From an uncultured Lachnospiraceae bacterium (GTDB taxonomy: Bacteria; Bacillota; Clostridia; Lachnospirales; Lachnospiraceae): a DNA stretch of 64,000 nt. How positions within the stretch are numbered: position 1 is the stretch's first letter; each line of letters opens with the position of its first letter. The DNA lies in NCBI GenBank assembly GCA_910578345.1, contig CAJTRA010000013.1, positions 29,846 to 93,845 of the forward strand, read 5' to 3'. The notes under the pieces were generated by a model, which was not told the origin of the DNA, did no database searches, and saw only the letters and a list, made by a program, of their open reading frames with translations. A program made the position numbers and the translations under genes. Positions 8,928 through 17,583 of this stretch are shown here, in pieces.

Positions 8928-11480
8928 ATGAACAAGATTCGAATCGAATCACCTAAGGTGCAGGAGTTTGAGAAGCAGCATATCGCGGCTGTGCGCAGGC
9001 TCGCACCGGAGTGTATGGTACTTCTGAAAAACGACGGCACGCTGCCGCTGCAGGAAGCAGGGAAACTTGCGCTGTATGGAAGCGGCGCCAGGAAGACGAT
9101 CAAGGGCGGCACAGGCTCTGGCGATGTGAATGTGCGTCATTTTGTGACGGTGGAGGAAGGACTGCAGAATGCCGGATTTACCCTGACGACAGGCGATTGG
9201 CTGGATGGTTACGATCAGGTCGTGGCAGACGCGAGAGCAGCATTTTATGGCGCGCTGCGCAAAGAAGCGGATGCGGCCGGAGTGACAGGACCTCATATGA
9301 TGATGTATGCGATGGGGAAAGCGTGCCCGGAGCCGGATTATGAGCTTCCCTTAAACGGAGAGGGAGACACGGCAGTCTATGTGCTGGCCCGCAATTCGGG
9401 CGAGGGCGCGGACCGGAAACCGGAAGCGGGCGATATCCGCCTGACCCCTACGGAGATCCGTGATATCCTGGCGCTTAAGGAGCAGTATGAGAAGTTTGTG
9501 CTTGTTTTGAATGTGGGCGGCATGGTGGACTTAGAGCCGGTGAAGACAGTGGGAACCGTCCTGCTCTTAGGACAGCTGGGTTCTGCAACGGGGGATGCCC
9601 TGGCAGATGTTCTGCTTGGCAGAGCATATCCGTCCGGCAAGCTGACCATGACCTGGGCGCCGATTGAAGATTACGCTTCCACGGAAGGGTTTGGCGATCC
9701 CAATGATACTTATTACAAAGAGGGCATCTATGTAGGCTACCGTTATTTTGACACCATCGGTTATGTGCCCACCTATCCTTTTGGATACGGCATGGGATAT
9801 ACGACTTTTGCGGTGGAACCGAAGGGGATAAGCGCAGATGCTTCGCACATATCTGTCACGGCGTCTGTGACCAATACGGGCGCTGCGGCCGGCAAGGAAG
9901 TCGTGCAGGTCTATTATTCGGCGCCGGCAGGAAAGTTAGATAAGCCTTATCAGGAACTGGCAGGCTATGCAAAGACGAAAGAGCTTGCGCCGGGAGAAAG
10001 CCAGGAAGTGACCGTGACGTTTGCCACCCAGTCCATGGCCTCGTACTGTGTGGAGTGCGCTTCTTATGTGATGGAGGCGGGCACTTATCTGATCCGTGTT
10101 GGCAGCAGTTCCAGAGATACCCATATTGCAGGCGCTGTCGCACTCGATGAGACGAAGGCAGTGGAGAAAGTGAAGAATATCTGCGGCGACAGCGGATTCG
10201 AGGATTTAAAGCCGGAGTGGAATCCGATCGCTTATGAGGGAGAAGCGGATGAGAAAGACAAAGCCGCCGTGATAGAGATCAAAGCGGCAGATCTGGCAGT
10301 GCGGGAAACGGTCTACCAGGAAGAACCGGAAGAGATTCCGGCAGGACCTTGCGTGCGTTTTGAAGAAGTTGTGAATGGTACAAAGTCATTGGATGCGTTT
10401 GTGGCGGGCTTAAGCGATGAGCAGCTTGCCTATCTGTGCATCGGCGCTTACAAGGAGGCGGAGGATCTGATGGAAGTGATCGGCAACGCTTCCTCGACTG
10501 TGGCCGGCGCGGCAGGAGAGACGACGCATCAGTTAGAAGATCTGGGCACGCCGGTACTGGTCATGGCGGATGGACCCGCCGGCCTGCGGCTTGCGCCGAC
10601 CTATAAGATGGTGGGCGGAATGGCGAAAGCGACCGCGCCCAGTCTGCCGGGAGAGCTCACGGCGCTGTTAAAGCCGGAGGAACTGCAGGCGATGGCAGAG
10701 AATGCGCCGAAGCCGAGTGAGGAAGAACAGGCGGCGCCGACCAACTATCAGTACTGCGTGGCCATTCCGATCGGCACAGGGCTTGCACAGTCCTGGAATG
10801 ATGAGCTGGTGAAGTCATGCGGCGATCTGATCGGGGAAGAGATGGAGATGTTCGGCACCCACCTGTGGCTGGCACCGGCAATGAATATTTACAGATCACC
10901 GCTCTGCGGCCGTAATTTCGAGTATTATTCCGAGGATCCGTATCTGACAGGCTGCATTGCGGCGGCTGTCACGGACGGTGTGCAGGTACATGAGGGATGC
11001 GCGACCACGATCAAGCACTATGCCTGCAATAACCAGGAGACGAACCGTTATTTCTCCAACAGTAATGTCGGAGAGCGTGCGCTGCGTGAAATCTACCTGA
11101 AAGGGTTCGAGATCTGCGTCAAGAGATCACAGCCGCATTTTGTCATGACGTCGTATAATCTGATCAACGGCGAACATGCCTGCAGCCTGAAAGATATCCA
11201 GACCGGTACCCTGCGTGATGAGTGGGGATTTGCGGGGGTTGTTATGACTGACTGGCTTGTGACGGGCGGCATGGGCGAACGTGGAGAGAAATGGCCCTGT
11301 GCATCCTGTGCAGGCAATGTAAAAGCCGGAAATGATATTACCATGCCGGGCATTCCTTCTGACAAGGCGGATATTTTGAAAGCGCTTGCAGATGATACAC
11401 ACCCTTATGCCCTGAGCAGGGGACAGCTCCAGTTGGCGGCCAGGAGAGTGCTGGGAATGATCTTGAAACTGACAGCATAG
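8928..11480 (+). CDS. Beta-glucosidase-like glycoside hydrolase family 3, permuted domain order
   Basis: 850 residues with the GH3 domains in reversed order. The part that is normally C-terminal comes first: 'APECMVLLKNDGTLPL' and 'GSGARKTIKGGTGSGD' (residues about 25-65), then the fibronectin-III-like domain with 'GKEVVQVYYSAPAGKLDKPY' (about 320-350). The (alpha/beta)8 domain follows (about 480-845): 'MADGPAGLRL', 'GRNFEYYSEDPYLTG', 'TTIKHYACNNQE' and 'GVVMTDW', with Asp775 the expected nucleophile. This permuted layout is known from ruminal and gut clostridial beta-glucosidases. No signal peptide, so cytoplasmic. Start ATG 8928 has AAGGAGG upstream; in-frame codons from 8826 precede the ribosome site. 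Confidence 0.93.
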   Translation: MNKIRIESPKVQEFEKQHIAAVRRLAPECMVLLKNDGTLPLQEAGKLALYGSGARKTIKGGTGSGDVNVRHFVTVEEGLQNAGFTLTTGDWLDGYDQVVADARAAFYGALRKEADAAGVTGPHMMMYAMGKACPEPDYELPLNGEGDTAVYVLARNSGEGADRKPEAGDIRLTPTEIRDILALKEQYEKFVLVLNVGGMVDLEPVKTVGTVLLLGQLGSATGDALADVLLGRAYPSGKLTMTWAPIEDYASTEGFGDPNDTYYKEGIYVGYRYFDTIGYVPTYPFGYGMGYTTFAVEPKGISADASHISVTASVTNTGAAAGKEVVQVYYSAPAGKLDKPYQELAGYAKTKELAPGESQEVTVTFATQSMASYCVECASYVMEAGTYLIRVGSSSRDTHIAGAVALDETKAVEKVKNICGDSGFEDLKPEWNPIAYEGEADEKDKAAVIEIKAADLAVRETVYQEEPEEIPAGPCVRFEEVVNGTKSLDAFVAGLSDEQLAYLCIGAYKEAEDLMEVIGNASSTVAGAAGETTHQLEDLGTPVLVMADGPAGLRLAPTYKMVGGMAKATAPSLPGELTALLKPEELQAMAENAPKPSEEEQAAPTNYQYCVAIPIGTGLAQSWNDELVKSCGDLIGEEMEMFGTHLWLAPAMNIYRSPLCGRNFEYYSEDPYLTGCIAAAVTDGVQVHEGCATTIKHYACNNQETNRYFSNSNVGERALREIYLKGFEICVKRSQPHFVMTSYNLINGEHACSLKDIQTGTLRDEWGFAGVVMTDWLVTGGMGERGEKWPCASCAGNVKAGNDITMPGIPSDKADILKALADDTHPYALSRGQLQLAARRVLGMILKLTA

Positions 11481-11497
11481 CTTTTTAGGATAAGAGA

Positions 11498-11537
11498 GTC
11501 GGTAAACGGCAGAAGAATGCTGATTACCGGCTTTTTT
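11498..11537 (+). terminator. Intrinsic terminator after the GH3 gene
   Basis: A stem of GTCGGTAA (11498-11505) with TTACCGGC (11524-11531), extended by an inner CGGCA/TGCTG helix, is followed by a T-run. It ends the GH3 transcript. Confidence 0.8.
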
Positions 11538-11551
11538 ATCGGTTTTTCTTA

Positions 11552-11580
11552 TTGCCATACTTCGGAAAATACAGTATCAT
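11552..11580 (+). promoter_or_regulatory. Predicted sigma-A promoter of the hybrid kinase gene
   Basis: TTGCCA (11552-11557), a 17-nt spacer and TATCAT (11575-11580) lie 84 nt before the kinase start and directly after the GH3 terminator. Confidence 0.55.
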
Positions 11581-11663
11581 ATAAAGCATGGGAAAAACAA
11601 GATTCTGCATAGCAGAGGAATAGTGCCATATCGGGATACAGGAACTATAAGGAGGAAAGAGAA

Positions 11664-14600
11664 ATGTATCACTGTCATATTCATTTCCATTTGGCGGGCG
11701 TCCGGGAGGATGTCTCTGCAGTTATCGAGGGAATGGAGCCGCTTGTGTGCTTTACGCATGAATTTGTGAGAAGTGAGGGGATTCAGGAGGCATTGCAGAA
11801 TGGAGCAGATGTGGTGATAGCCGATCTGCGGGATATGGATGTGAAAGAAGCAGTACAGAGACTGACAGACAGTCAGCAGGGGACGACAGAGAGGATTCTG
11901 ATTGCCGACAGGGAACAGATGCCGTCTTTGACAGAAGCGATGGATGCCGTGCAGGAGATCTGGGTCATGCCTATGGAAGAGGAAGAGATTCGGTTTCGAT
12001 TTTCCAGATGGCAGCAGAAGTATAAGACCAGTAAGGACTATTGGCAGACGAGCCATTTTCTGGAGGCCACGATCGATAATATCCCGAATCTGGTCTGGTA
12101 TAAAGATAAGGACGGGGTTCACGAGAAGGTCAATGAGAGTTTCTGTAAGACCGTGAATAAGACGAAGAAGCAGGTGGAAGGGCAGCGGCACGCCTATATC
12201 TGGGATGTGGAGGAGGACGATCCCGTCTGCATCGAATCAGAGCGCGAGGTTATGAACAGCCGCAGAACGTTTGTCTCAGAAGAGTGCGTGAAGACAGGAG
12301 ACGGCACCAGACTGCTCACGACATATAAGTCCCCGCTGTATGATGTTGACGGAAGCGTGATGGGCACAGTGGGAGTGGCGATCGACGTGACGCAGGAGCG
12401 CGCCTATGAGCAGGAGATCATGCAGAAGAACCATACGCTGGAGATGATCTTTAACAATATTGACTGCGGCGTCATGTATCATAGTCTGGATGGAACGCAG
12501 ATCATAAGCGTGAACCAGGCGGCCCTGGAGATTCTGGGATATGACTCTCTGGAAGAGATGGTGGATGACGGATTCGACATGGTGGCGTCTGCAGTCGTGG
12601 AAGAAGACAGGGAGAATCTGCTGGAAAGCATTAAGGGCCTGAAGGAAGAGGGGGACAGTGTCAGCGTTGAGTACCGTGTGCGCCGGAGGGATGGCGAAGT
12701 GCGGTATGTGATGGGGAATATCAAGCTGATGCGGGAGAGCGGAGAGCTGCGTTACCAGCGTTTTCTGCTTGACTGTACCGACCAGAAACTGCAGGAGGAG
12801 GAGAAGGAACAGCACCAGACGGAGCTGCTGTATGCGCTCAGTATTGATTATACCTTTGTCTTTTATTTTGATCTGGAGGCGGGGACAGGACAGCCGCTGC
12901 GGGTCAATGTGGAGAATCAGATGTTTGAGGAGGTTCTTGGCAGACGGCTTCCTTTCGATGAGACCATGGAGTTTTACATACAGAATTATGTCTATGAGGA
13001 AGACCGTGAGATGCTGAGAGAAGCGGTCTCCCAGGCGAAGATTGCGGAGGAGCTGAGAGAAAACAACCTGTATCATGTGAATTACCGGATTGACAGGGGA
13101 GACAGCACGGAATATTACCAGATGAAAGTAGTACGTGCGGGGATACGCAAGAACAGAAAGGGGATCGTTGTCGGGATCCGCAGTGTGGATGAAGAGATCC
13201 GCAGCGAGATAGAGCAGCGGAATATCCTGATGGACGCTCTGATGCAGGCAAATCGTGCCAGCAAGGCCAAGAGCGTGTTCCTTTCCAATATGTCTCATGA
13301 TATCCGCACGCCTATGAATGCGATCGTAGGCTTTACCTCGCTGGCGATGAATCATATCGATAACAGGGAGCGGATGGAAGAATATCTCAAGAAGATCATG
13401 ACGTCAGGAAACCATCTCTTGAGTCTGATCAATGATGTACTGGATATGAGCCGGATCGAGAGCGGTAAGATCCGGTTGGAAGAGAAGCTGTGCAGTCTGC
13501 CGGAGATCGTACATGGCATCTGTAACATCGTGCAGGCGGATGTCCATGCGAAGCAGTTGGAGTTACATATTGATACCCTTGATATCCGCAATGAGGATAT
13601 TTTCTGTGATAAACTTCGTTTGAACCAGGTGCTTTTGAATCTGCTCAGCAATGCGATCAAGTATACGGGCGCAGGCGGCGCCATCAACATGAGGATAACG
13701 GAGAAAGCGGGTGCGCCGGCGGGATTTGCACACTATGAGTTCTGTATCAAGGATAATGGCGTGGGCATGAGCGAGGAATTTGTGGAACATATCTTTGAGC
13801 CATTTGAGAGAGAGAGGAACTCGACGATCAGCCGGATCCAGGGAACGGGTCTTGGGATGGCGATCACGAAGAATATCGTTGATATGATGAACGGTTCGAT
13901 TGAGGTCATGAGCGAGTTAGGCGTTGGATCGACCTTTATCGTCGCATTCACCTTCCGTACCCATGCAGAGGAGAGAGCGGTGCCGGTGATACCGGAGCTG
14001 AAGAATTGCAGGGCGCTGGTGGTGGATGATGATTTCAATACCTGCGACAGCGTTTCTTATATGTTAGGACAGATCGGCATGCGGGCAGAGTGGACGCTGT
14101 CCGGTAAGGAAGCGGTGCTGCGCACGAGGCAGGCCAATATGCGTAAAGATGGGTATCAGGTCTATATCATCGACTGGCTGATGCCCGATATGAACGGCGT
14201 TGAGGTTGCCAGAAGAGTCAGACAGGTGATGGGGGATCAGGTGCCGATCATCGTCCTGACAGCCTATGACTGGTCTGAGATCGAGGAGGAGGCGAAAGCA
14301 GCCGGCGTCACGGCATTCTGCAGCAAACCGTTATTCATGTCAGAACTGCAGGCTTGTCTGCGCTCCGTGGTTGGGATGGAGGAGAAACAGGAAAAAGAGA
14401 GCGAGAAAGAATTGGTAGAGTTTGAGGCCGGACGTATTCTGCTGGCGGAAGACAATGAACTGAACCAGGAGATTGCCGTAGAGATATTGGGCAGCGCCGG
14501 TTTTACCACGGATGTTGCGGAGAATGGACAGATCGCTGTAGAAATGCTGCGCAGTTCCAAGCCGGGGTATTATCAGGTAGTATTGATGGATGTACAGATG

Positions 14601-14822
14601 CCGGTAATGGACGGTTATACGGCAGTCAGAGAGATCCGGCAGCTGGAGGATCAGGGGCTGGCGTCCGTTCCGGTGATTGCGATGACAGCCAATGCTTTCG
14701 AGGAAGATAAACAGGAGGCGCTTAAGAATGGGATGGACGGCCATATCGCGAAGCCGATCAATATTGAGCTCCTGTTCGAAACGTTGAATCATGTACTGAA
14801 AAGCAAAAGCAGGTGTACCTGA
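11664..14822 (+). CDS. Soluble hybrid sensor histidine kinase with two receiver domains
   Basis: 1052 residues without membrane segments, so a cytoplasmic sensor. Order: an N-terminal receiver-like domain without obvious phosphorylation motif (about 1-115); three PAS domains (about 125-250, 255-375, 385-510); HisKA with 'FLSNMSHDIRTPMNAIVGF' (His545); HATPase with 'NQVLLNLLSNAIKYTG', 'DNGVGMSEEF' and 'GTGLGMAITKNIV'; receiver 1 with 'YIIDWLMPDMNG' (Asp837); receiver 2 with 'VVLMDVQMPVMDG' (Asp976). There is no Hpt domain; a free Hpt protein is encoded at 16074 and a receiver-Hpt protein at 31617, which may complete a phosphorelay. ATG 11664 follows AAGGAGG. The signal is unknown; a hemerythrin next door hints at oxygen or redox sensing. 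Confidence 0.95.
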   Translation: MYHCHIHFHLAGVREDVSAVIEGMEPLVCFTHEFVRSEGIQEALQNGADVVIADLRDMDVKEAVQRLTDSQQGTTERILIADREQMPSLTEAMDAVQEIWVMPMEEEEIRFRFSRWQQKYKTSKDYWQTSHFLEATIDNIPNLVWYKDKDGVHEKVNESFCKTVNKTKKQVEGQRHAYIWDVEEDDPVCIESEREVMNSRRTFVSEECVKTGDGTRLLTTYKSPLYDVDGSVMGTVGVAIDVTQERAYEQEIMQKNHTLEMIFNNIDCGVMYHSLDGTQIISVNQAALEILGYDSLEEMVDDGFDMVASAVVEEDRENLLESIKGLKEEGDSVSVEYRVRRRDGEVRYVMGNIKLMRESGELRYQRFLLDCTDQKLQEEEKEQHQTELLYALSIDYTFVFYFDLEAGTGQPLRVNVENQMFEEVLGRRLPFDETMEFYIQNYVYEEDREMLREAVSQAKIAEELRENNLYHVNYRIDRGDSTEYYQMKVVRAGIRKNRKGIVVGIRSVDEEIRSEIEQRNILMDALMQANRASKAKSVFLSNMSHDIRTPMNAIVGFTSLAMNHIDNRERMEEYLKKIMTSGNHLLSLINDVLDMSRIESGKIRLEEKLCSLPEIVHGICNIVQADVHAKQLELHIDTLDIRNEDIFCDKLRLNQVLLNLLSNAIKYTGAGGAINMRITEKAGAPAGFAHYEFCIKDNGVGMSEEFVEHIFEPFERERNSTISRIQGTGLGMAITKNIVDMMNGSIEVMSELGVGSTFIVAFTFRTHAEERAVPVIPELKNCRALVVDDDFNTCDSVSYMLGQIGMRAEWTLSGKEAVLRTRQANMRKDGYQVYIIDWLMPDMNGVEVARRVRQVMGDQVPIIVLTAYDWSEIEEEAKAAGVTAFCSKPLFMSELQACLRSVVGMEEKQEKESEKELVEFEAGRILLAEDNELNQEIAVEILGSAGFTTDVAENGQIAVEMLRSSKPGYYQVVLMDVQMPVMDGYTAVREIRQLEDQGLASVPVIAMTANAFEEDKQEALKNGMDGHIAKPINIELLFETLNHVLKSKSRCT

Positions 14823-14849
14823 CCGGTAGACTGCACAGTGGCAATAAGA

Positions 14850-14880
14850 GACCGCGGTATCTGTTCAGGATACCGCGGTC
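14850..14880. terminator. Convergent hairpin terminator
   Basis: A perfect 12-bp GC-rich stem (14850-14861 with 14869-14880, loop 7 nt) lies between the ends of the convergent kinase and hemerythrin genes. The T-run is weak on both strands, but position and stability suggest bidirectional termination. Confidence 0.7.
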
Positions 14881-14891
14881 GCTGTCTTATC

Positions 14892-15797
14892 CTATGCATT
14901 CTGCAGATGGTCCACGCACATGGCGATATACCCTTTGCCGTCTACGTTAAACAGCAGACTGCAGGAGGGGCACTGTTTGTAGAAGATTTTTCCGAACTGG
15001 TCGAAGGTCAGCAGATCCGTCTTATCTAAGGTGTATTTCTCATCGGCCGGGAAATATTTATTGACATAATCGATGAATTGGGCGGAGAGCATACGCATGG
15101 CGTCGATTACGGTCTTATCGACTCTCTTGATGTCCATTTCCAGTATGTCGTTCAGGGTACGGATCGCGGCGGACTCTTCAAAGACGAGAAACACCTGCTG
15201 TTTCTGCTGGGATTTCAGGCTGTAGGTCAGCCGGTAGCAGAGTGGGTTCCCGGAAGAGATCTTCTCGCCGCCGTAGTGCTGGCTGACCACCTGCACCTGG
15301 GAACGGCACAGGGATTTTAGCCCCTGTGTGGCCGCTTTCACGACAGAGTCCATCTTATCGTCTGAAAATTTATGTACCCATTTGTTAGTGTTCTTTCCGA
15401 TGATGGCGCGGTCCTCCACCATGATATGACCGGTCAGCCATCCGACGCAGATCCCGATAAAGTGCTGGACGACTTCTACAGAATAATTCTCAGCCTCAAG
15501 CTCTTCTTCCAAAGCGGGCAGTGTCTTATCGCGGAGATTGTCGTGCAGGCTCTTATGCATGGGCAGTCCGGCATAAGCAATCTCCTGCATGTAGGCTTCT
15601 TCCTCCGCAAAATGTTTGACAGCATAGTTTTTGAAATACTTGATCCCTTCTTTACAGGCGTGCTGCTGTTTCTCAGGATTCTCAGTGAAAGCGATGAGCT
15701 TATTTACGATCGTAAAAAGTTTCTGATGCGCCTTGTCGATTTCTTCCACATCAAGATTGAAACGGTCGTTCCATTTAATTTCTGCCATTGTCTCCAT
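14892..15797 (-). CDS. Bacteriohemerythrin with C-terminal CheX-like domain
   Basis: 301 residues. The first about 140 form a hemerythrin domain with all expected di-iron ligands: His24 (DKAHQKL), His62 and Glu66 (KHFAEEE), His81 and His85 (HKSLH), His124 and Asp129 (HIMVED). Residues about 150-301 ('VVKAATQGLKSL', 'VFLVFEESAAIRTLNDIL', 'IDAMRMLSAQFIDYVN') resemble CheX-type phosphatases by pattern; this assignment is less certain. A final 'CPSCSLLF' supplies two cysteines. Oxygen or NO binding by the first half could modulate dephosphorylation by the second, fitting the neighbouring hybrid kinase and Hpt genes. On the minus strand AAGGAGG precedes the first ATG closely; the ATG three codons on is an alternative. 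Confidence 0.88.
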   Translation of the reverse strand: METMAEIKWNDRFNLDVEEIDKAHQKLFTIVNKLIAFTENPEKQQHACKEGIKYFKNYAVKHFAEEEAYMQEIAYAGLPMHKSLHDNLRDKTLPALEEELEAENYSVEVVQHFIGICVGWLTGHIMVEDRAIIGKNTNKWVHKFSDDKMDSVVKAATQGLKSLCRSQVQVVSQHYGGEKISSGNPLCYRLTYSLKSQQKQQVFLVFEESAAIRTLNDILEMDIKRVDKTVIDAMRMLSAQFIDYVNKYFPADEKYTLDKTDLLTFDQFGKIFYKQCPSCSLLFNVDGKGYIAMCVDHLQNA

Positions 15798-15917
15798 TTT
15801 TCCTCCTTACTGAAAGTAATCTTACATCGTCACTCTGGTCATGATGAAAAGATTTTATCATGAGTTTTCAAATTATACAATATAGTAAAATAAAAAGATA
15901 ATATTTTACAAAAATGC

Positions 15918-15946
15918 TTGCCATTTATTCGAAAACAACGTAATCT
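15918..15946 (+). promoter_or_regulatory. Predicted promoter of the Hpt gene
   Basis: TTGCCA (15918-15923), 17-nt spacer, TAATCT (15941-15946). The leader that follows carries a hairpin TGTAAGG/CCTTACA (16012-16018 with 16039-16045) before the start at 16074; its role is unclear. Confidence 0.5.
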
Positions 15947-16073
15947 AGTAAGAGAAGTATGTATTCCATGATAAGAGACAGGAATATATAGATGCGGTCA
16001 GCGGCATACTCTGTAAGGGAGGCGCCGACAGTTCGCAGCCTTACAAGAAAAGCGGGATAAGGGGACAGATGCG

Positions 16074-16421
16074 ATGAAGGAACAATTACAGACAGTTGGT
16101 GTGAATTATGATGAAGTGCTCAAACGTTTCATGGGGAAAGAGGACTTCTATTTGAGGATGCTGAAGAAATTTCTTGATGATAAGAATTACGATGGACTAC
16201 GTCAGGCGGTAGAGGAGAAGCGCTGGACGGATGCATTTACGTATGCGCATACGGTGAAGGGGCTGTGTGGCAATCTGGGCCTGGATGGTATTCTGGAATA
16301 TGCAGTGCCGCTGACGGACGAGGTGCGGTCAGAGCCTTACGATGAAGCGAAGATTGTCGGTTATATGGAGCAGGTGACGCAGATGTACGAGAAGACGAAG
16401 GATGTGATCCTGAGTCTGTAG
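16074..16421 (+). CDS. Histidine-containing phosphotransfer (Hpt) protein
   Basis: 115 residues, a complete stand-alone Hpt four-helix bundle with the phosphorylatable His59 in 'AHTVKGLCGNLGL'. Hpt proteins shuttle phosphoryl groups between receivers of hybrid kinases and response regulators. The hybrid kinase encoded at 11664 has receivers but no Hpt, so this is its natural partner, although no direct proof is in the sequence. ATG 16074 is 4 nt after GGGGACAG; the gene is monocistronic, with its own promoter and terminator. Confidence 0.92.
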   Translation: MKEQLQTVGVNYDEVLKRFMGKEDFYLRMLKKFLDDKNYDGLRQAVEEKRWTDAFTYAHTVKGLCGNLGLDGILEYAVPLTDEVRSEPYDEAKIVGYMEQVTQMYEKTKDVILSL

Positions 16422-16460
16422 CAGGCAGAAGCGGTGGGAGTTGATTCGTATGAGATACAG

Positions 16461-16492
16461 GAGGGCAGGTCTGATGGATCTGTTCTCTTTTT
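16461..16492 (+). terminator. Intrinsic terminator after the Hpt gene
   Basis: An 11-bp stem with three G-U pairs (16461-16471 with 16477-16487), loop TGATG, followed by TTTTT. Confidence 0.75.
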
Positions 16493-16496
16493 GCTA

Positions 16497-16561
16497 TCAT
16501 AGGAAAGTGCATTCTATGACAGAAAGGGGATGCGCAGCAAAGCAAGTGAAAAATCTTCACG
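16497..16561 (+). repeat. Dispersed hairpin repeat, copy 1 (two modules)
   Basis: Module 1 (16497-16519) is a hairpin TCATAG...CTATGA with the loop core GGAAAGTGCATT. Module 2 (16529-16561) starts GATGCGCAGCAAAGCAAG and ends in a small GTGAA/TTCAC hairpin. Both modules recur near 40190-40313; module 1 also at 58339-58361. The copy sits just after a terminator and before the YdcF-like gene. The rest of this gap up to 16716 shows nothing further. Confidence 0.55.
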
Positions 16562-16716
16562 GAAACTTAAGAAATAAGGACAGTGGATTTAAGAAGTCAG
16601 CGTTATAGTAATGGACATAACAAAGGATCATGAGGGATTCTGTCCGGGAAAGAGGGAGAGAGCATTGTGGTCACAGGCTGTCACGAAAGGAAAGAGTGAA
16701 GAAGGTGGGAAATAAG

Positions 16717-17490
16717 ATGGGGAAGAAGATTATGAGTCTGTTATGTATTCTGGGAGCGGTGTTTTGTTTTGCGTATTGTACGGTAGTCTTTCTGATCAGA
16801 TCAGGCAGCAGGTTCTATCTGGTGTGGGCAGCAGGAGGCATTTTTCTTGTTTTGCTGGCAGGGATGCTGCACTTTGGCCTGTGGGACAAGATTCCCGTTC
16901 CCATGCGGCGCGCATTCTGTGTGCTTGTGGGGATAGGGCTTGTGCTGTTTGTGGTCGTGGAAGGCTGTATCATCAGCAGATTTCACGATAAGGGTAGGGA
17001 GAACCTGGATTATATTATTGTGCTGGGGGCACAGATGAAGGAGGCAGGCCCAAGCGCCGTGCTGCAGTTTCGGCTGGATGCCGCCTATGATTACCTGATG
17101 GCCAATGAAGATACCGTTTGCATCGTTTCTGGAGGACAGGGAAGAAATGAGCCATGTACGGAAGCGGAAGGAATGTACCGGTATCTTACAGAGAAGGGAA
17201 TCGATCCGCAGCGCATCGTGAAGGAAGACAAGTCCACGGATACAGCGGAGAACATAGCCTACAGTGCGGCGCTGATCGGGGATCGGGAGAGCGGCGTTGG
17301 GATCGTTACCAACAATTTCCATGTCTTTCGGGGGATTCATCTGGCGAAAGCCGCCGGATTTAAAGACGTGTGTGGTATCGCGGCACGCTCCAATGTCTAT
17401 TTCCAACTGAATAATATGGTGCGGGAATTTTTCGGGGTAATGAAAGACTTTGCTTTCGGGAATTTTTTTGCAAAAAATTCTTTGCCTTGA
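16717..17490 (+). CDS. YdcF family (DUF218) membrane protein
   Basis: 257 residues from ATG 16717: three or four hydrophobic segments in the first about 90 residues, then the DUF218/YdcF domain with 'DYIIVLGAQMKEAGPSAVLQ', 'VCIVSGGQGRNEPCTEAEGM', 'DKSTDTAENI' and 'TNNFHVFRGIHLA'. Related proteins (SanA, ElyC) act at the cell envelope; the chemistry is not settled. The domain probably faces one side of the membrane as a C-terminal globular part. ATG 16717 follows AGGTGG at 8 nt; GTG 16696 after AAAGGA is an alternative start. The last codons coincide with an A/T-rich inverted repeat (about 17459-17480). Confidence 0.85.
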   Translation: MGKKIMSLLCILGAVFCFAYCTVVFLIRSGSRFYLVWAAGGIFLVLLAGMLHFGLWDKIPVPMRRAFCVLVGIGLVLFVVVEGCIISRFHDKGRENLDYIIVLGAQMKEAGPSAVLQFRLDAAYDYLMANEDTVCIVSGGQGRNEPCTEAEGMYRYLTEKGIDPQRIVKEDKSTDTAENIAYSAALIGDRESGVGIVTNNFHVFRGIHLAKAAGFKDVCGIAARSNVYFQLNNMVREFFGVMKDFAFGNFFAKNSLP

Positions 17491-17519
17491 TTGGATTTAA
17501 GGGCCGGATATGGTATGAT
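17491..17519 (+). promoter_or_regulatory. Predicted promoter of the TPR lipoprotein gene
   Basis: TTGGAT (17491-17496), 17-nt spacer and TATGAT (17514-17519), with an extended -10 TG at 17511-17512. Confidence 0.6.
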
Positions 17520-17583
17520 ACTTTTGGAATGCGCTTACAGTGAGACAAGGTGATTGTAGCAGAGTGAGAAACCGGATGAAAGA

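Noticed and set aside
12276..13355. A 359-codon open frame antisense to the hybrid kinase gene
   Set aside because: The plus-strand frame has unmistakable PAS and kinase motifs; the antisense product is His/Leu/Arg-rich low-quality sequence without domains or ribosome site.
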